Of a stretch of DNA of 64,000 nt, positions 35,871 through 46,310 are shown one piece after another. Numbering within the stretch: the first letter of the stretch is position 1; each line of letters opens with the position of its first letter. The translations under genes were made by a program, and so were the position numbers. The stretch lies in assembly GCA_963556695.1 (NCBI GenBank), contig CAUWAG010000013.1, positions 1,984,001 to 2,048,000 of the forward strand. The letters run 5' to 3'. This stretch comes from Anthostomella pinea (taxonomy: Eukaryota > Ascomycota > Sordariomycetes > Xylariales > Xylariaceae). The notes under the pieces were generated by a model. The model saw only the letters and a program-made list of their open reading frames with translations. It did no database searches and had not been told where the DNA came from.

Positions 35871-38225
35871 TAATCTGAGGCTTACCGGAGTCGTCGCTAG
35901 CTACGGTGTTCTGGAAGGAAAGAAGTCTACAAGATTATAAGGGAAAACGGAAAAGACATAGACTGAGAGAAGCGAGACTAATAAGAAACGAGTACCGGAC
36001 TCTGAGAAGAAATATAACCTATGTAGAAGTGAAATGAACGCCACCAGAGATGGACACTTGGTCAGATGCTTTGGGTCCTGGAGATAAACTGCGCTTCATT
36101 ACCCACTGTCAGGAAGTCTTGGTATCGTCAAGCCAAGAGCCAAGAAACACGCTGAGGATGGAAACACGGATTCCTAGCCAGGCAGGCCACCGAGTTTGGC
36201 CAAGGCTTCAGATGAGAGGGTCTTGATAAGGCATTCTGTCGAATGGCGACCGAGATGATGTCGGTTAAGATCCGTGCTCCCATTGGGATCTCCATGTCCA
36301 CCTCACAATCGGGCAGTCGACAATGGATCCACGCGAGCCACAAAGGGCTTGGGCGAGCTCAGTCTGGTCCGCTCACTGGTCTACAATGGCTCTTCACTGT
36401 TCAGCCGCCGACCGTCCGAGTCGGACGGTCCGACGTTGTGTGGCCCCCACGCGCGGACGCGTTGAAAACATGGGAGCTTTCATATTAAATACAAGTCGAG
36501 GGCGATCATGCCGTCAGGCCGGGAGCCTCGGCGTCACGCGGAGGCCACGGGAGAAACAGAAAACCTCCGTGCTGCAGATGTCCATCCCCTACCAGACCAA
36601 TCGGGGAGCCGGGGAGCCAGGGAAACAGGGCCTGCCTGGCACTAGATGATCGTCGTGGAGGCTCACAGTAGCATTTTCGTCGGCTGGGCAGCCAAAGTCG
36701 GGTGGCTCTGACTTGTTTCTCCCGGGCAGTGTCAAACGCGAAGCTGACTGAGCCTCTGAGGTTGGTGGGCTGAGCCAGACTCGCAGATTCGCCAAGATCC
36801 TTGATAATAAAGCACTGAGAGTCCCGAGATCGTCACTGACCGGGCGGCAAGACCCTAGTCCCGGCAGTGGGGACATGGGAGTGCTGCAGCCATGACAGCG
36901 GCTCTTGGCTGAATCCTAGTCCTGGTTTGGCGGCACCGTGGGGGCACAGAAAGGAGGCAGACACTCTCGACATGCTTCAACAAGTAATTGCACAAGCACG
37001 AAGATCCGGTCCCATGAGTATCCGACCATCTCAGAACAGAGCGTCGCAGTGTTTCATGCAACATCAACTTTACTCGTCACGAGGCTCATCTTGCTCGACG
37101 CTGTCTTCTGTCCAGCGAGATACCCCAAGGTGCCGTGGGAAGTTGGCAATGCCGATCGCGCATGCTTCTTAATGAGCCAAGATCTTGGGACTGTGAAAGG
37201 CTGGGTCTGTTTGGTCGCGCACTGGATATTGCTCGTCATCAAATGCCAGCTGTGAGCTTCCTGTCTCTTGGCCAACTCCATCACTGACGACGAAGATGGC
37301 GGAGTTTTCGGAAAGGGATGACGACCCTTTGGAGTTGTGCATCACATGCAAAACCGACTTGTGGGCATTGAAGCACTTGGCGGCCCAGGCAGTGCCAGGG
37401 GTATTTTTGATCTTTTATCTGTGATGCTGACAGCCTGACACTACCACACCTCTACCAGTCGCTGTGCTTTTCCATCCGCGACGATGGTGCGGAGGCCGGG
37501 AGTGATGCCAGTCATACCATGGATTTTTCCTGGGTCAGGAGACGATACTGTTCGATCGATAGGGTTTCGGTAACAATTGTACAGCGTATGGATGACATAA
37601 CTTGGCTCGCTCTGCGCACATGCAATCGATATGGGGACCGTATATTTCCTCATCTCATTCGTCGAGAGCGCTCTTCCTGATCGGAACCCCTCCTGCTCGC
37701 CAACGAGATCTCTGTGTCAGTGGCTTCGTGGTCGGATAGCTGGCGGTTGATCTCGTCCGGATCAGTCAGTATCAGCAGTGCCCTCGACAGCTTGCAGCCA
37801 GTGAGCCACTCAATGTGCTACTTCGTGAATGCCACGATGCTCCCATTTGGCTCGAGTCCGTCGCGTCTGACGATGAGCCAACCGTTTTAAGATGAAAGGC
37901 AAAACAACGGGAGTTATGTTACACTACCGTCGTCTTCAAGATCGACCGTGCTTATGACCAATGGGCACGACTCTTTGTTTCAAGTATTGTAAGACTACAG
38001 GTTGCGATGGTGAGACTCGCAAAGAAGGTTCTTGCTGTTTCATCAACGAGGCTCGCATGGTCGCACGTCCTGAGTCGCTCGTCACTCTGCAGACTTCGCG
38101 ATACCCGCGGCGACGAGTCTATCAGGCTTGACTGCCTTGGGGCCAGGAAAGCAAGGGAAGAGAAAGACTGGATGTCATCCATGGGATTCTCAGCTCAGCA
38201 CTAAAAGATAAGCGATGACTTCAGT
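35871..38225. other. Intergenic, transporter promoter side
   Basis: About 2.4 kb. The right-hand gene ends here (its stop is at 38226) and the transporter is read leftward from 35870, so this holds one promoter and one 3' end. A 21-nt perfect palindrome at 36410-36430 is the only clear structure. No family-like ORF was seen. Confidence 0.5.
36410..36430. promoter_or_regulatory. 21-nt perfect palindrome, possible Zn(II)2Cys6 site
   Basis: GACCGTCCGA, one G, then TCGGACGGTC: perfect 10-bp arms with a 1-bp spacer, including inverted CCG/CGG triplets such as fungal binuclear zinc-cluster factors bind. It lies about 540 bp upstream of the transporter start codon. The symmetry is seen; the regulatory role is inferred. 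Confidence 0.4.
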
Positions 38226-39890
38226 TCAAGACAGCAACTCCTTCTCCACTTCAGGAGTCATCATGAACGCGATACCTTCCTTCCTCCACGTGTCCTCCTC
38301 AACCCAGTTCTCGGTAGCATTCAACACCATATTCGTCGGCACCTCGAGATCATAAACAGGCCAACCGGGCAGCAAGGCCTCCACGTCCCTCCTCGCACCC
38401 GCCGCGGCGACCTCGTTCGGGTCCAGGTGGTTCACGAAACCGATGTAAGCCTGTCCGATGGCCTTGGCCAGCTTGGCGTGACTATCAAACTCCGGACTGG
38501 GGCCTAGCTCTCCCGAGATGTTCTGGAAACTGTACGCCACGTTGACGAAGTGCTTTACGCCGTCCCACTCGGACCCATTCCAAGGTCTCTGGTCAAACCG
38601 GTAGCTGTATACCGGCATTCCGGCCTGCGTGTACAGTTCCGCCATCCGCCGCCGGCCTGAGATCATGACCAGGTCGGACCCTATGGCCGCAGCCCGACGC
38701 CACATCAGTCCACGGGCGGCATCCCTTGTGCAATTGGTGATGGCATACGGCGGCTCGTAACATGGGTCGTCGGGGTAAAGTTCGAGAAGCTTGCGGACGG
38801 TCGGCGGCGTGAGGGAATAGCTGCGCCATGTGAAGATCGAGTTGAAAATGTCCTCCTCCGTGTTCGGGGTGCCGGAGATGGCAAAGCCCTCGTCCGTATT
38901 TGCTCCTATCAGGAGCGGTACCTTGACGTACTTGTCCTGCGCCATCAGCTGACTCGGGTAGCCAGTCAGGAAGTCCCCGTCGAGTAATGGATTCCAGACC
39001 ACGCTTGGGTGCGCGGCGAAGAGCGAAGCGCTGTCGACTTCCCGCAGACAGGCAAGCTGGTCCGAGGCGTCCCAGCACCCGATCGTTCGAGTCAAGTTCT
39101 CGACTGCGGTATTATACCAGCTGAGAGATTCGACCTGGGCGCCCGTCGGCCCGCCGCTTTCCATGATCGCCCCACGATACAGCCCGTCATCCCGCCCATC
39201 GTAGCTGAACAAATGATAAGCAATACTTTGGGCGCCGGCGCTCTCACCCCACAGTACGACATTGCTCGGGTCACCACCGAAGGCTGCGATGTTCTCTTGG
39301 ACCCATTGGAGGGCTAGCCGCTGGTCGAGCAGACCTGCGTTGCTGGAACCCTCGGCCAGTAGTTGTGCTGTCTGGAGAAACCCCCACATCGCTAACCGGT
39401 AGTTCATACTGACAGCGAGCACCGGTTGGCCCGTCTCCTGGCCGACCTGGACGATGCCTGAGAGATTGTACCTCTGGTCGGCAGTGCTGCCCGTGGATAG
39501 TCCGCCGCCGTAGATCCAGACAAGCACGGGAAGCGGCTGGCTCGGGGTCCCTGCTGGCCGGACCACATTGATGGTCAGGCAATCTTCCGAGAGGGCGAAA
39601 CTCTGTCCATATTGCATGCAGCTGCACCCGTACTGTGTCGCGTTCTTCACGCCACTGAACGACTCGTTGATAGACTGTGGCCACCTAAATCTCAGCTGCC
39701 CTACAGGTGGCTGGGCGAAGGGGATCCCTAGGAAAGCATCTTGGTCCCAGTCTGGTAAACGGACGCCCTCATATGTGCCGTTAAGTGTTTTGGCTGTCGG
39801 TACGGTACCGTTGACTACTCTTGCTCTTGATTCGACCACGAGGCTTAAAAAGAGCAGAATTAGAATCCGGTATAGAATTCGAGCCTCCAT
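38226..39890 (-). CDS. Secreted type-B carboxylesterase/lipase
   Basis: A single exon of 554 residues from the ATG at 39890; an ATG seven codons upstream (39911) would put polar residues before the signal peptide, so I prefer the second. Seen: signal peptide ARILYRILILLFLSLVVESRA; FLGIPFAQPPVG...LRFRWPQ; SEDCLTINVVRP (family signature 2); oxyanion-hole IYGGG; nucleophile Ser217 in GESAGA; the acidic residue in GANTDEG; and the histidine in VKHFVNVAYSF. There are many N-x-S/T sites. Family members hydrolyse esters of lipids, aromatic acids or mycotoxins; the substrate here is unknown. The intact triad argues for an active extracellular esterase. It is followed on the same strand by the FAD oxidase gene, about 440 bp upstream of its start. 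Confidence 0.93.
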   Translation of the reverse strand: MEARILYRILILLFLSLVVESRARVVNGTVPTAKTLNGTYEGVRLPDWDQDAFLGIPFAQPPVGQLRFRWPQSINESFSGVKNATQYGCSCMQYGQSFALSEDCLTINVVRPAGTPSQPLPVLVWIYGGGLSTGSTADQRYNLSGIVQVGQETGQPVLAVSMNYRLAMWGFLQTAQLLAEGSSNAGLLDQRLALQWVQENIAAFGGDPSNVVLWGESAGAQSIAYHLFSYDGRDDGLYRGAIMESGGPTGAQVESLSWYNTAVENLTRTIGCWDASDQLACLREVDSASLFAAHPSVVWNPLLDGDFLTGYPSQLMAQDKYVKVPLLIGANTDEGFAISGTPNTEEDIFNSIFTWRSYSLTPPTVRKLLELYPDDPCYEPPYAITNCTRDAARGLMWRRAAAIGSDLVMISGRRRMAELYTQAGMPVYSYRFDQRPWNGSEWDGVKHFVNVAYSFQNISGELGPSPEFDSHAKLAKAIGQAYIGFVNHLDPNEVAAAGARRDVEALLPGWPVYDLEVPTNMVLNATENWVEEDTWRKEGIAFMMTPEVEKELLS

Positions 39891-40328
39891 TTTGAAAGCC
39901 AAGTAACTCATAGCTCAGACATGCTCAGGGCACGTCGTGTCATGGAGTGGGGTGGGCTGCCATCTCCGTGCCTTTATATGAAGACCGCATGCCCACTCGA
40001 GCAAGCCCAGCCATGGTGCTTCATTGGAGGAAGAACAGTCCGTCTACCCGTAAAAGGTTGTAGCACGAGCACCTCTTGCGGGGTAGTCGGGGGGCTCATG
40101 TGGACAAGGGCTGGTTGAGAGACAGTATGGGGTTAAGGTAGTATTCGGAAGATGTTGCTGATAACGATGAAGCCTGCAAGGGGTATTACCGAAGAACCAA
40201 GAATGAGTGGCTTAAATATGAAGATGCCGGCCTACCTCACAATGGGTACGATCTTTTAGCACATCCAAAGGGAGAAGCGCATTGTTGACAGTTATCTATA
40301 TTGATCCATCAAGTTTGGGTATCATGGA
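39891..40328. other. Carboxylesterase promoter region
   Basis: 438 bp between the FAD-oxidase stop and the esterase start, both minus. No further gene. It should hold the esterase promoter. Confidence 0.5.
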
Positions 40329-42009
40329 TTAAGACTTGATCCGGTTCCTGGACGCCGATGAGGTCTGGTCCTCTTCTCCCACTTTTACGCTCTGCGGATT
40401 GTGAAATACGTCGTTGGGGTCGTACTTTGTTTTGATCGTCCCCAGCGTGTTGAGATTTGGGCCCCAATATAATTCCTGTGCGTTCGTTAAGGCAGGGTCG
40501 ACATAGCCAGGATACGTCGTCAAGGTTTGATCGGTTGCGCCTTGGATCGTATCGATGATGCCGGTCAAGAAGTCTTTTGTGGCCTGCGTCAAGATGGGCA
40601 TGCCGATGCCATACCCTTGACAGAACATGACCTTGTCCCGGTGAGAATATGCAGTGGCATTCATTGGGACATCGTTGATGGCACCCCCAGTAGCGTCGAA
40701 TATCAAGAACCAGATGAAGGTGCCGCGGTCCGTATCGTCCAGATAGTTCATCACCTTGGTGATGGTGTCCTCGGAAAGCAGCTCATCCTTCCGAAAGGCC
40801 AGGCTGCGTGCCGTGAAGGAACTGCGAATGTCTGAGAGGTAAAGTCCAGCATCCTCGGCCTGTTGAGCGATGACGGCGAGCCAGTCGTCGACAACGACAG
40901 ACACTTTACCTGTCGGGATCCTGTCTGCTATACGAGTTGCGTCCCATTCGTCTTCTGTCCCATAGAAGGTAGCAGTGATGATGACTCCAAGTTCGTGCGC
41001 GACGAACTCGGTGCCAAATCTTCGGTCGAGGTTTGGGTCCGAGACGAGATCCTGCCATTGTTTGAAGACGTCGACCATATCGGCGTGCTTGCCTAGCGTG
41101 ATGGAGAACGAGTACTGAATAACGTTCCCGGGCTCTGGATGCGTTTTCATAACAAATTCAGTGACGATACCGAACCCTGCACCCGCCCCTTTCAAGGCCT
41201 ACCACGATACGTAAGCGCCAACTTGCCAGTAGGGAGAGTGCCGGTGGACTTACGAAGAAGAGGTCATTATTCTCAGACTGACTCGCCCGCTTGATAGACC
41301 CGTCCGCCGTCACCACCTCAACTTCCATAACGTGATCTAAGCAAGATCCCCACATTCGGGATGAGGGCCCAAGTCCTCCCTATGGTGGCCCCGTCAGCAT
41401 GGAACGTCTCGTACGGGAGGTATGCGCAACTCACAATGGTTGCATGTCCTCCAATGCCGACTCCGGGGCATGTTCCGTGCGATATGGCTCTCTTGCCGTT
41501 GTTGTGTAACTTGTCCGTCACGTCCGAAAGCTTTGTGCCGCCGCCGAATGTGGCTTGCCAGCTGTTAGTGTCCACAGAGAAATCTGTAAACTTCATGAGG
41601 TCGACGACCAAGGCGCCATCAACTCCACCGACACCTGTGACGACTTGTCAGTTACCCCCAACCAAGGCTGAGCTGCAGCTCTGGGACTTGCGCATACCAT
41701 AGTTCCTGCAGGGCTGTCAGCAGGTAGCCCGTGAGGCTGGTGGGCGGTATGTACTCACGCATAAGAATGGCCACCGGACTTGGGTTGGACCTTGACGTTG
41801 TTTGCAGCAGCGCACTTGACAAAGCCCGAGACATCGTCGGCGGTCTCTGGCCTCGTTACCGCAATGGGCTCCACGTCTATATCGAGGTTGTATCGATTTA
41901 CCCAGGATATCTGATAGAGCGGGTTGTTGGGATATGCAACGCAGTCATCGCGGCCGTTGCAGACGGCATTCAGGCAGTCGGCCAACGGGGAGCTTGGCGC
42001 TTGCCCCAT
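40329..42009 (-). CDS. FAD-linked (berberine-bridge/glucooligosaccharide-type) oxidase
   Basis: Five exons: 41759-42009, 41698-41705 (only 8 nt), 41435-41634, 41254-41379 and 40329-41198; all phases fit, giving 484 residues. The protein starts MGQAPSSPLADCLNAVC without a clear signal peptide, like many intracellular fungal members. Seen: PKSGGHSY with His81 and GTCPGVGIGGH with Cys142, the pair that links FAD covalently at two points in glucooligosaccharide oxidase and reticuline oxidase; a FAD-binding PCMH fold; and the C-terminal BBE motif YWGPNLNTLGTIKTKYDPNDVFHNPQS. These enzymes oxidise sugars, alcohols or alkaloid-like substrates with O2, making H2O2. The substrate is unknown. The microexon is needed to give SYANYGVGGVDG, which matches the family across the joint. 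Confidence 0.92.
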
Positions 42010-44162
42010 GTTGCTACTGGGATAGAGATGTTGGTGTTTTGGTCTGTTCCAAACGGCGAGCCTGTTGTAGAAGTGGACAATACTAAATACCTCACGCAGC
42101 GATAGGTGGAATAGATGGGCGATGGGTGAGAGAAGCTGGAAGGAAGGCCGAATACCTTGGTAGGAAGCATGGAAGCCACAGCCCGTTGGCTACGTCGTGA
42201 ATGAGCGGGCAGTAAGCAGCATTGTCAAAAAAGGTTGGCAGAGCTGTGACTCCTGGTCAGTCTTTTTTCTTGAGTCCTGAAGCCTATTGCCCAATAGGAC
42301 TTGCACAAAGCGAAGGGCGAGGGGCATGCTCCTAGGCTGCTAGGGCCAGGCAAGGGAAGCAATAGGCAAATAGGGGATCAGTATCGATGCGCAATCATAC
42401 GGGGACCCGCCTGGCGGTGACGATTGCTCTGCGCTCACGATAGAACCCATCAAAGTGCCGCTGGTGCGCTGGCCACCGAAGAACCCATGTTTGCTTCTCG
42501 TGGCCTCGTACGAATCGCCACCCTTCATGCACAAGGGAGCACCCATGCCGGGCTGAGTCGGTGAATACCTAGATACGTAAGGCGGGCGGGCATTGCTAGG
42601 TCGATGAGAAGCTTTGCCCCGGCATGGTAATCTCGCTAGGGGGTCACCTGGTTCGCCGTGTCGCCCGCCATTCATTCACCATTCAAGCTCCATCGGTGAA
42701 TGGGCATACTGAAAAGTTTCAACGAAACTCGGAACATGTCACTGGCAGTGACTGGCGTCTGCCTTTGTCGATTGGCCGCCGACGCTTTCGTATCACCCAA
42801 CGGGACCCAAGATGTTAGAAGTTAGAACCAGGAAAGGTAGCGGTCGTGGCGCTGGCTGGCTGGGCAGTCCAATGATGGACTATGGACCCCTAGAGGGCCC
42901 CTGTCACTCTGGGGAAGACTGCTCCCGCTACAACGGAGTTCTCCGCCCCCTGGGAGTCGGTATCTGCAAGTGCCCAGCGCAAATGACGTACTGTATGTTC
43001 GGTGCCGGTACGAGCTCTAACTTCTCTCTACCTCGTTGCCCCAGCGATGGCACATTTCCCGTCATCTCCTGTGAACGGTGGAGAGTTCCAATTATAGACA
43101 CGGGGCATCAGTCGTTGAAGTCAGTTAAATTATCTTCCTGTCAGCCTGTCCAACACTGGATAGTTCGCGTTGTGTCTTGTGTCTCCTGGCTGCAGGATAT
43201 GTATTTACGCCAATTCCTCCGTACCCAATACTGCAGTGACATGAATCCCATGCTACATTGTGGTATATTTACTTGATATATCATCCCCATAGCACAGGGC
43301 CGTGTCACCCAACTTTTTTGTCAGTACCCCAAGGCCGCCTACATGTGTAAACTTCGTACTTACATGGAGGTGGTCTACTGTTCACTATTTCCTTGCAGGT
43401 CTATGCCTTACATGTGGATTCAATATACTTTCCACTATCGAAGACATACACATAGCGCAATAGAGATTGCCGACGATAAGCGTGTTGCTGACAGTCAGTC
43501 CACAGGCTAGGGCAGATGAATGATCACCTGCATCTTTGGTGTTCAACTACACAACTACACTGCACGTCAGGTCCAGTTCTCAAACATTGCACACGACCTT
43601 GCTCGAAGCCGCTTGCAGAGGTTTCGGCCGGCGTGGCCATGTTGAGACTCTGGATTAATATCTTGAAGAGAGAGTGTACAGTATTTTTCCGCCGATGACC
43701 ATCACCCACCAGTCTCGAAAAAGACTACCTTACCAGCATGCATATGAAATCAAGCGCGGAACAATACGTAGTTCAGCCAATCACGCTTTCCTCCGTCGAG
43801 CTGCCACCAGGTCCGACTCTAAACCTGTCAGCATGTCAAACCCCGGAGATCCAAGACAAGCCGAGGATACTCGACTAATCAAGACCCCTAACTTGAGAGC
43901 CCCTCCCCCGCTCTATTTCTCCCCCACCCCCCTATTTCCCCTCTGCCGGGTAGATGATGTCCCACTGGGCTTTGCTTCTCTCCCGCCTCTGCCCTCACTG
44001 GCCGTGACCCCAACCCGCCCCGTAGATCCGATGCCGCACCTCTCGCCCATACCGTATGCAAGCACAAGCAGAGCAGAGGAGGGGTTGTCTTGGGAACCGA
44101 GATCCCGTCATTGTTAGGTGAACAATTCTTCTAAGCGGCTGCCGGGAGGTACAGGTTCAAGT
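42010..44162. other. Divergent promoter region, FAD oxidase / ThDP enzyme
   Basis: About 2.1 kb between two divergently read genes, so both promoters lie here. No ORF with family character was seen. A C/T-rich tract precedes the ThDP gene near 43900-44000. Confidence 0.5.
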
Positions 44163-46310
44163 ATGCTATCTACCCGCCCTTGCAGCAGCCACGGCTTCGG
44201 CTTTCACGCCATCATTAAAAGAGCTGCCCTTGCCTCTTGTACCCAGCCCAAGACTCCTCCTGCCGTTACGGCCAGGTCGTACGGTCTCAGACCAGACACA
44301 GCACCCAGTACCAGAGCCCCAGGCCAACGACGTCCAAAGTTCATCAACTCCACGGCGTCCCCAGACAGTAAACCGCAGCTTCTTTGGAACAACAGCCAAC
44401 ACACTACGTCCCGAGTATCTGGCTCCCCGAACGGCACAATGTATACGGCATCGTTCGCCTTCTTCGAGGCAATATGGGAGGCCGGCATTACCCATTGCTT
44501 CGTCAATCTGGGCTCCGACCATCCCAGCATCATCGAGGCCATAGTCAAGGGGCAGCGGGAGAACAGAGAAAGCTTTCCACGTATCATCACGTGCCCTAAC
44601 GAGGTAGGAAAGACTATCTGGAAAGTTAGCTAGAACCAACCTAAGACTAATACCGGCAATCAGATGGTTGCCATGTCCATGGCGGACGGCTATGCCCGAC
44701 TGACGGGCAAGCCCCAATGTGTGATCGTGCACGTCGACGTCGGAACCCAAGGCTTGGGAGCCGCAGTGCACAATGCAAGCACGGGGCGTGCGCCAGTGTT
44801 GGTGTTTGCCGGGCTAAGCCCCTTTACGCTCGAGGGCGAGATGCGTGGATCACGGACCGAGTATATCCACTGGATACAGAACGTCCCGGATCAGACACAG
44901 ATCGTCGGCCAGTATTGCCGATATGCTGCTGAGATCAAGACAGGCAAGAACATCAAGCAGATGGTGAACCGAGCGCTACAGTTCGCAACCAGCGGCCCCC
45001 AAGGACCCGTATATCTGGTAGGAGCGAGGGAGGTCATGGAAGAAGATATCGAACCTTACTCGCTCGAGCAGGGTGACTGGAACTCGGTAGAACTTGGTGG
45101 GCTGACCCCGAAGGCATCGAAAGCCATTGCTGAAGCATTGCTGGGCGCCGAGAACCCGTTGATCGTTACGGGATTCGCGGGTCGTAATCATAAGATACCG
45201 GGCGCGCTGGTAGAGCTGGCGAACGCCGTCAAAGGCTTGCGAGTGCTGGACACCGGTGGCAGCGACATGTGCTTCCCGGCATCGCATCCCAGCTGGCTTG
45301 GACTCCGGTTTGGCGTCGAGCCCATCATCGAACAGGCCGATGTCATTGTCGTGCTGGATTGTGACGTGCCCTGGATTCCAACGCAGTGCAAGCCGAGGAA
45401 GGATGCGAAGATCTTCCACGTCGATGTCGACCCTCTCAAGCAGATGATGCCTCTGTTCTACGTGCCCGCCCAGCACCGCTACCGTGCTGACGCCCTCACC
45501 GCCGTGGAACAGCTGGCGTTTGATGCCAAAAACATGGCAGGGAGTGCCGACTCGGGGGTCAGCGCCAAGAAGTGGGAAGCACTAGAAGCCTCTCACAAAG
45601 AGCGCCTTGATACGATCGGATCGAAGACGAATCCTGCGGCGGATGGCTCTTTCGGAGTTGGCTATCTTTGCAAGTCGCTGCGCTCGCTGTGCCCGGATGA
45701 CACCATATGGGCCATCGAGGCGGTGACGAATACGGGATTCGTGCATGACAACATCCAGCCCGAGCTACCCGGATCGTGGATCAACTGCGGTGGAGGTGGT
45801 TTGGGGTGGTCGGGCGGTGGTGCTTTGGGCATCAAGCTCGCAACGGATGTAGAGAGCGGCGGCAACGGTAAGTTTGTTGTACAGATTGTCGGCGATGGAA
45901 CGTTCCTGTTCTCGGTTCCCGGCAGCGTGTACTGGATAGCAAGGAGATACAAGATTCCAGTGTTGACCATCATACTCAACAATAAAGGTGAGTCCATCCC
46001 ACCCATACCTCAACCTCAGTGTGGGTACCTGTTGGCTAACGGGGGTAAAGGCTGGAACGCCCCACGAAAGTCGATGCTCCTGGTTCACCCGGACGGCCTG
46101 GGCTCGACGGCGACGAACGAAGAGATCAACATCTCTTTCGATCCGTTGCCCGACTATGCGGGGATTGCCAAAGCGGCTGCTGGAGGCGATCTGTTCGCGG
46201 CACGGGTCGAGAAGACTGACACACTGGAGGCGACTGTCAAGGAGGCCATCGAAGCTGTCCAGGGTGGACAGAGTGCAGTTCTAGACTGCAAGGTGACATT
46301 TGGTTGCTAA
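44163..46310 (+). CDS. Thiamine-diphosphate enzyme, acetolactate-synthase-like
   Basis: Exons 44163-44603, 44664-45987 and 46051-46310 (introns 60 and 63 nt) give 674 residues, or 582 if the Met at 44439 (MYTASFAFFEAIWE) is used. The protein has the three-domain fold of ThDP decarboxylases/carboligases: the catalytic Glu in CPNE, just before intron 1; GYARLTG and GTQGLGAAVHNAS in the PYR domain; a central domain (ENPLIVTGFAGR, VIVVLDCDVPW); and the ThDP/Mg motif from GDGTFLF to NNKGW in the PP domain, interrupted by intron 2. Such proteins are usually annotated acetolactate synthase-like, but true Ilv2 differs; the substrate (a 2-oxo acid or acyl-CoA) is unknown. The N-terminal extension from 44163 (basic, Ser/Arg/Ala-rich) could be a mitochondrial presequence; the 44439 ATG also has A at -3. 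Which start is used is open. Confidence 0.88.

Noticed and set aside
39890..39911. Start of the carboxylesterase at 39911
   Set aside because: It places seven residues before the basic-hydrophobic signal peptide; the ATG at 39890 gives a normal signal sequence. Not excluded.
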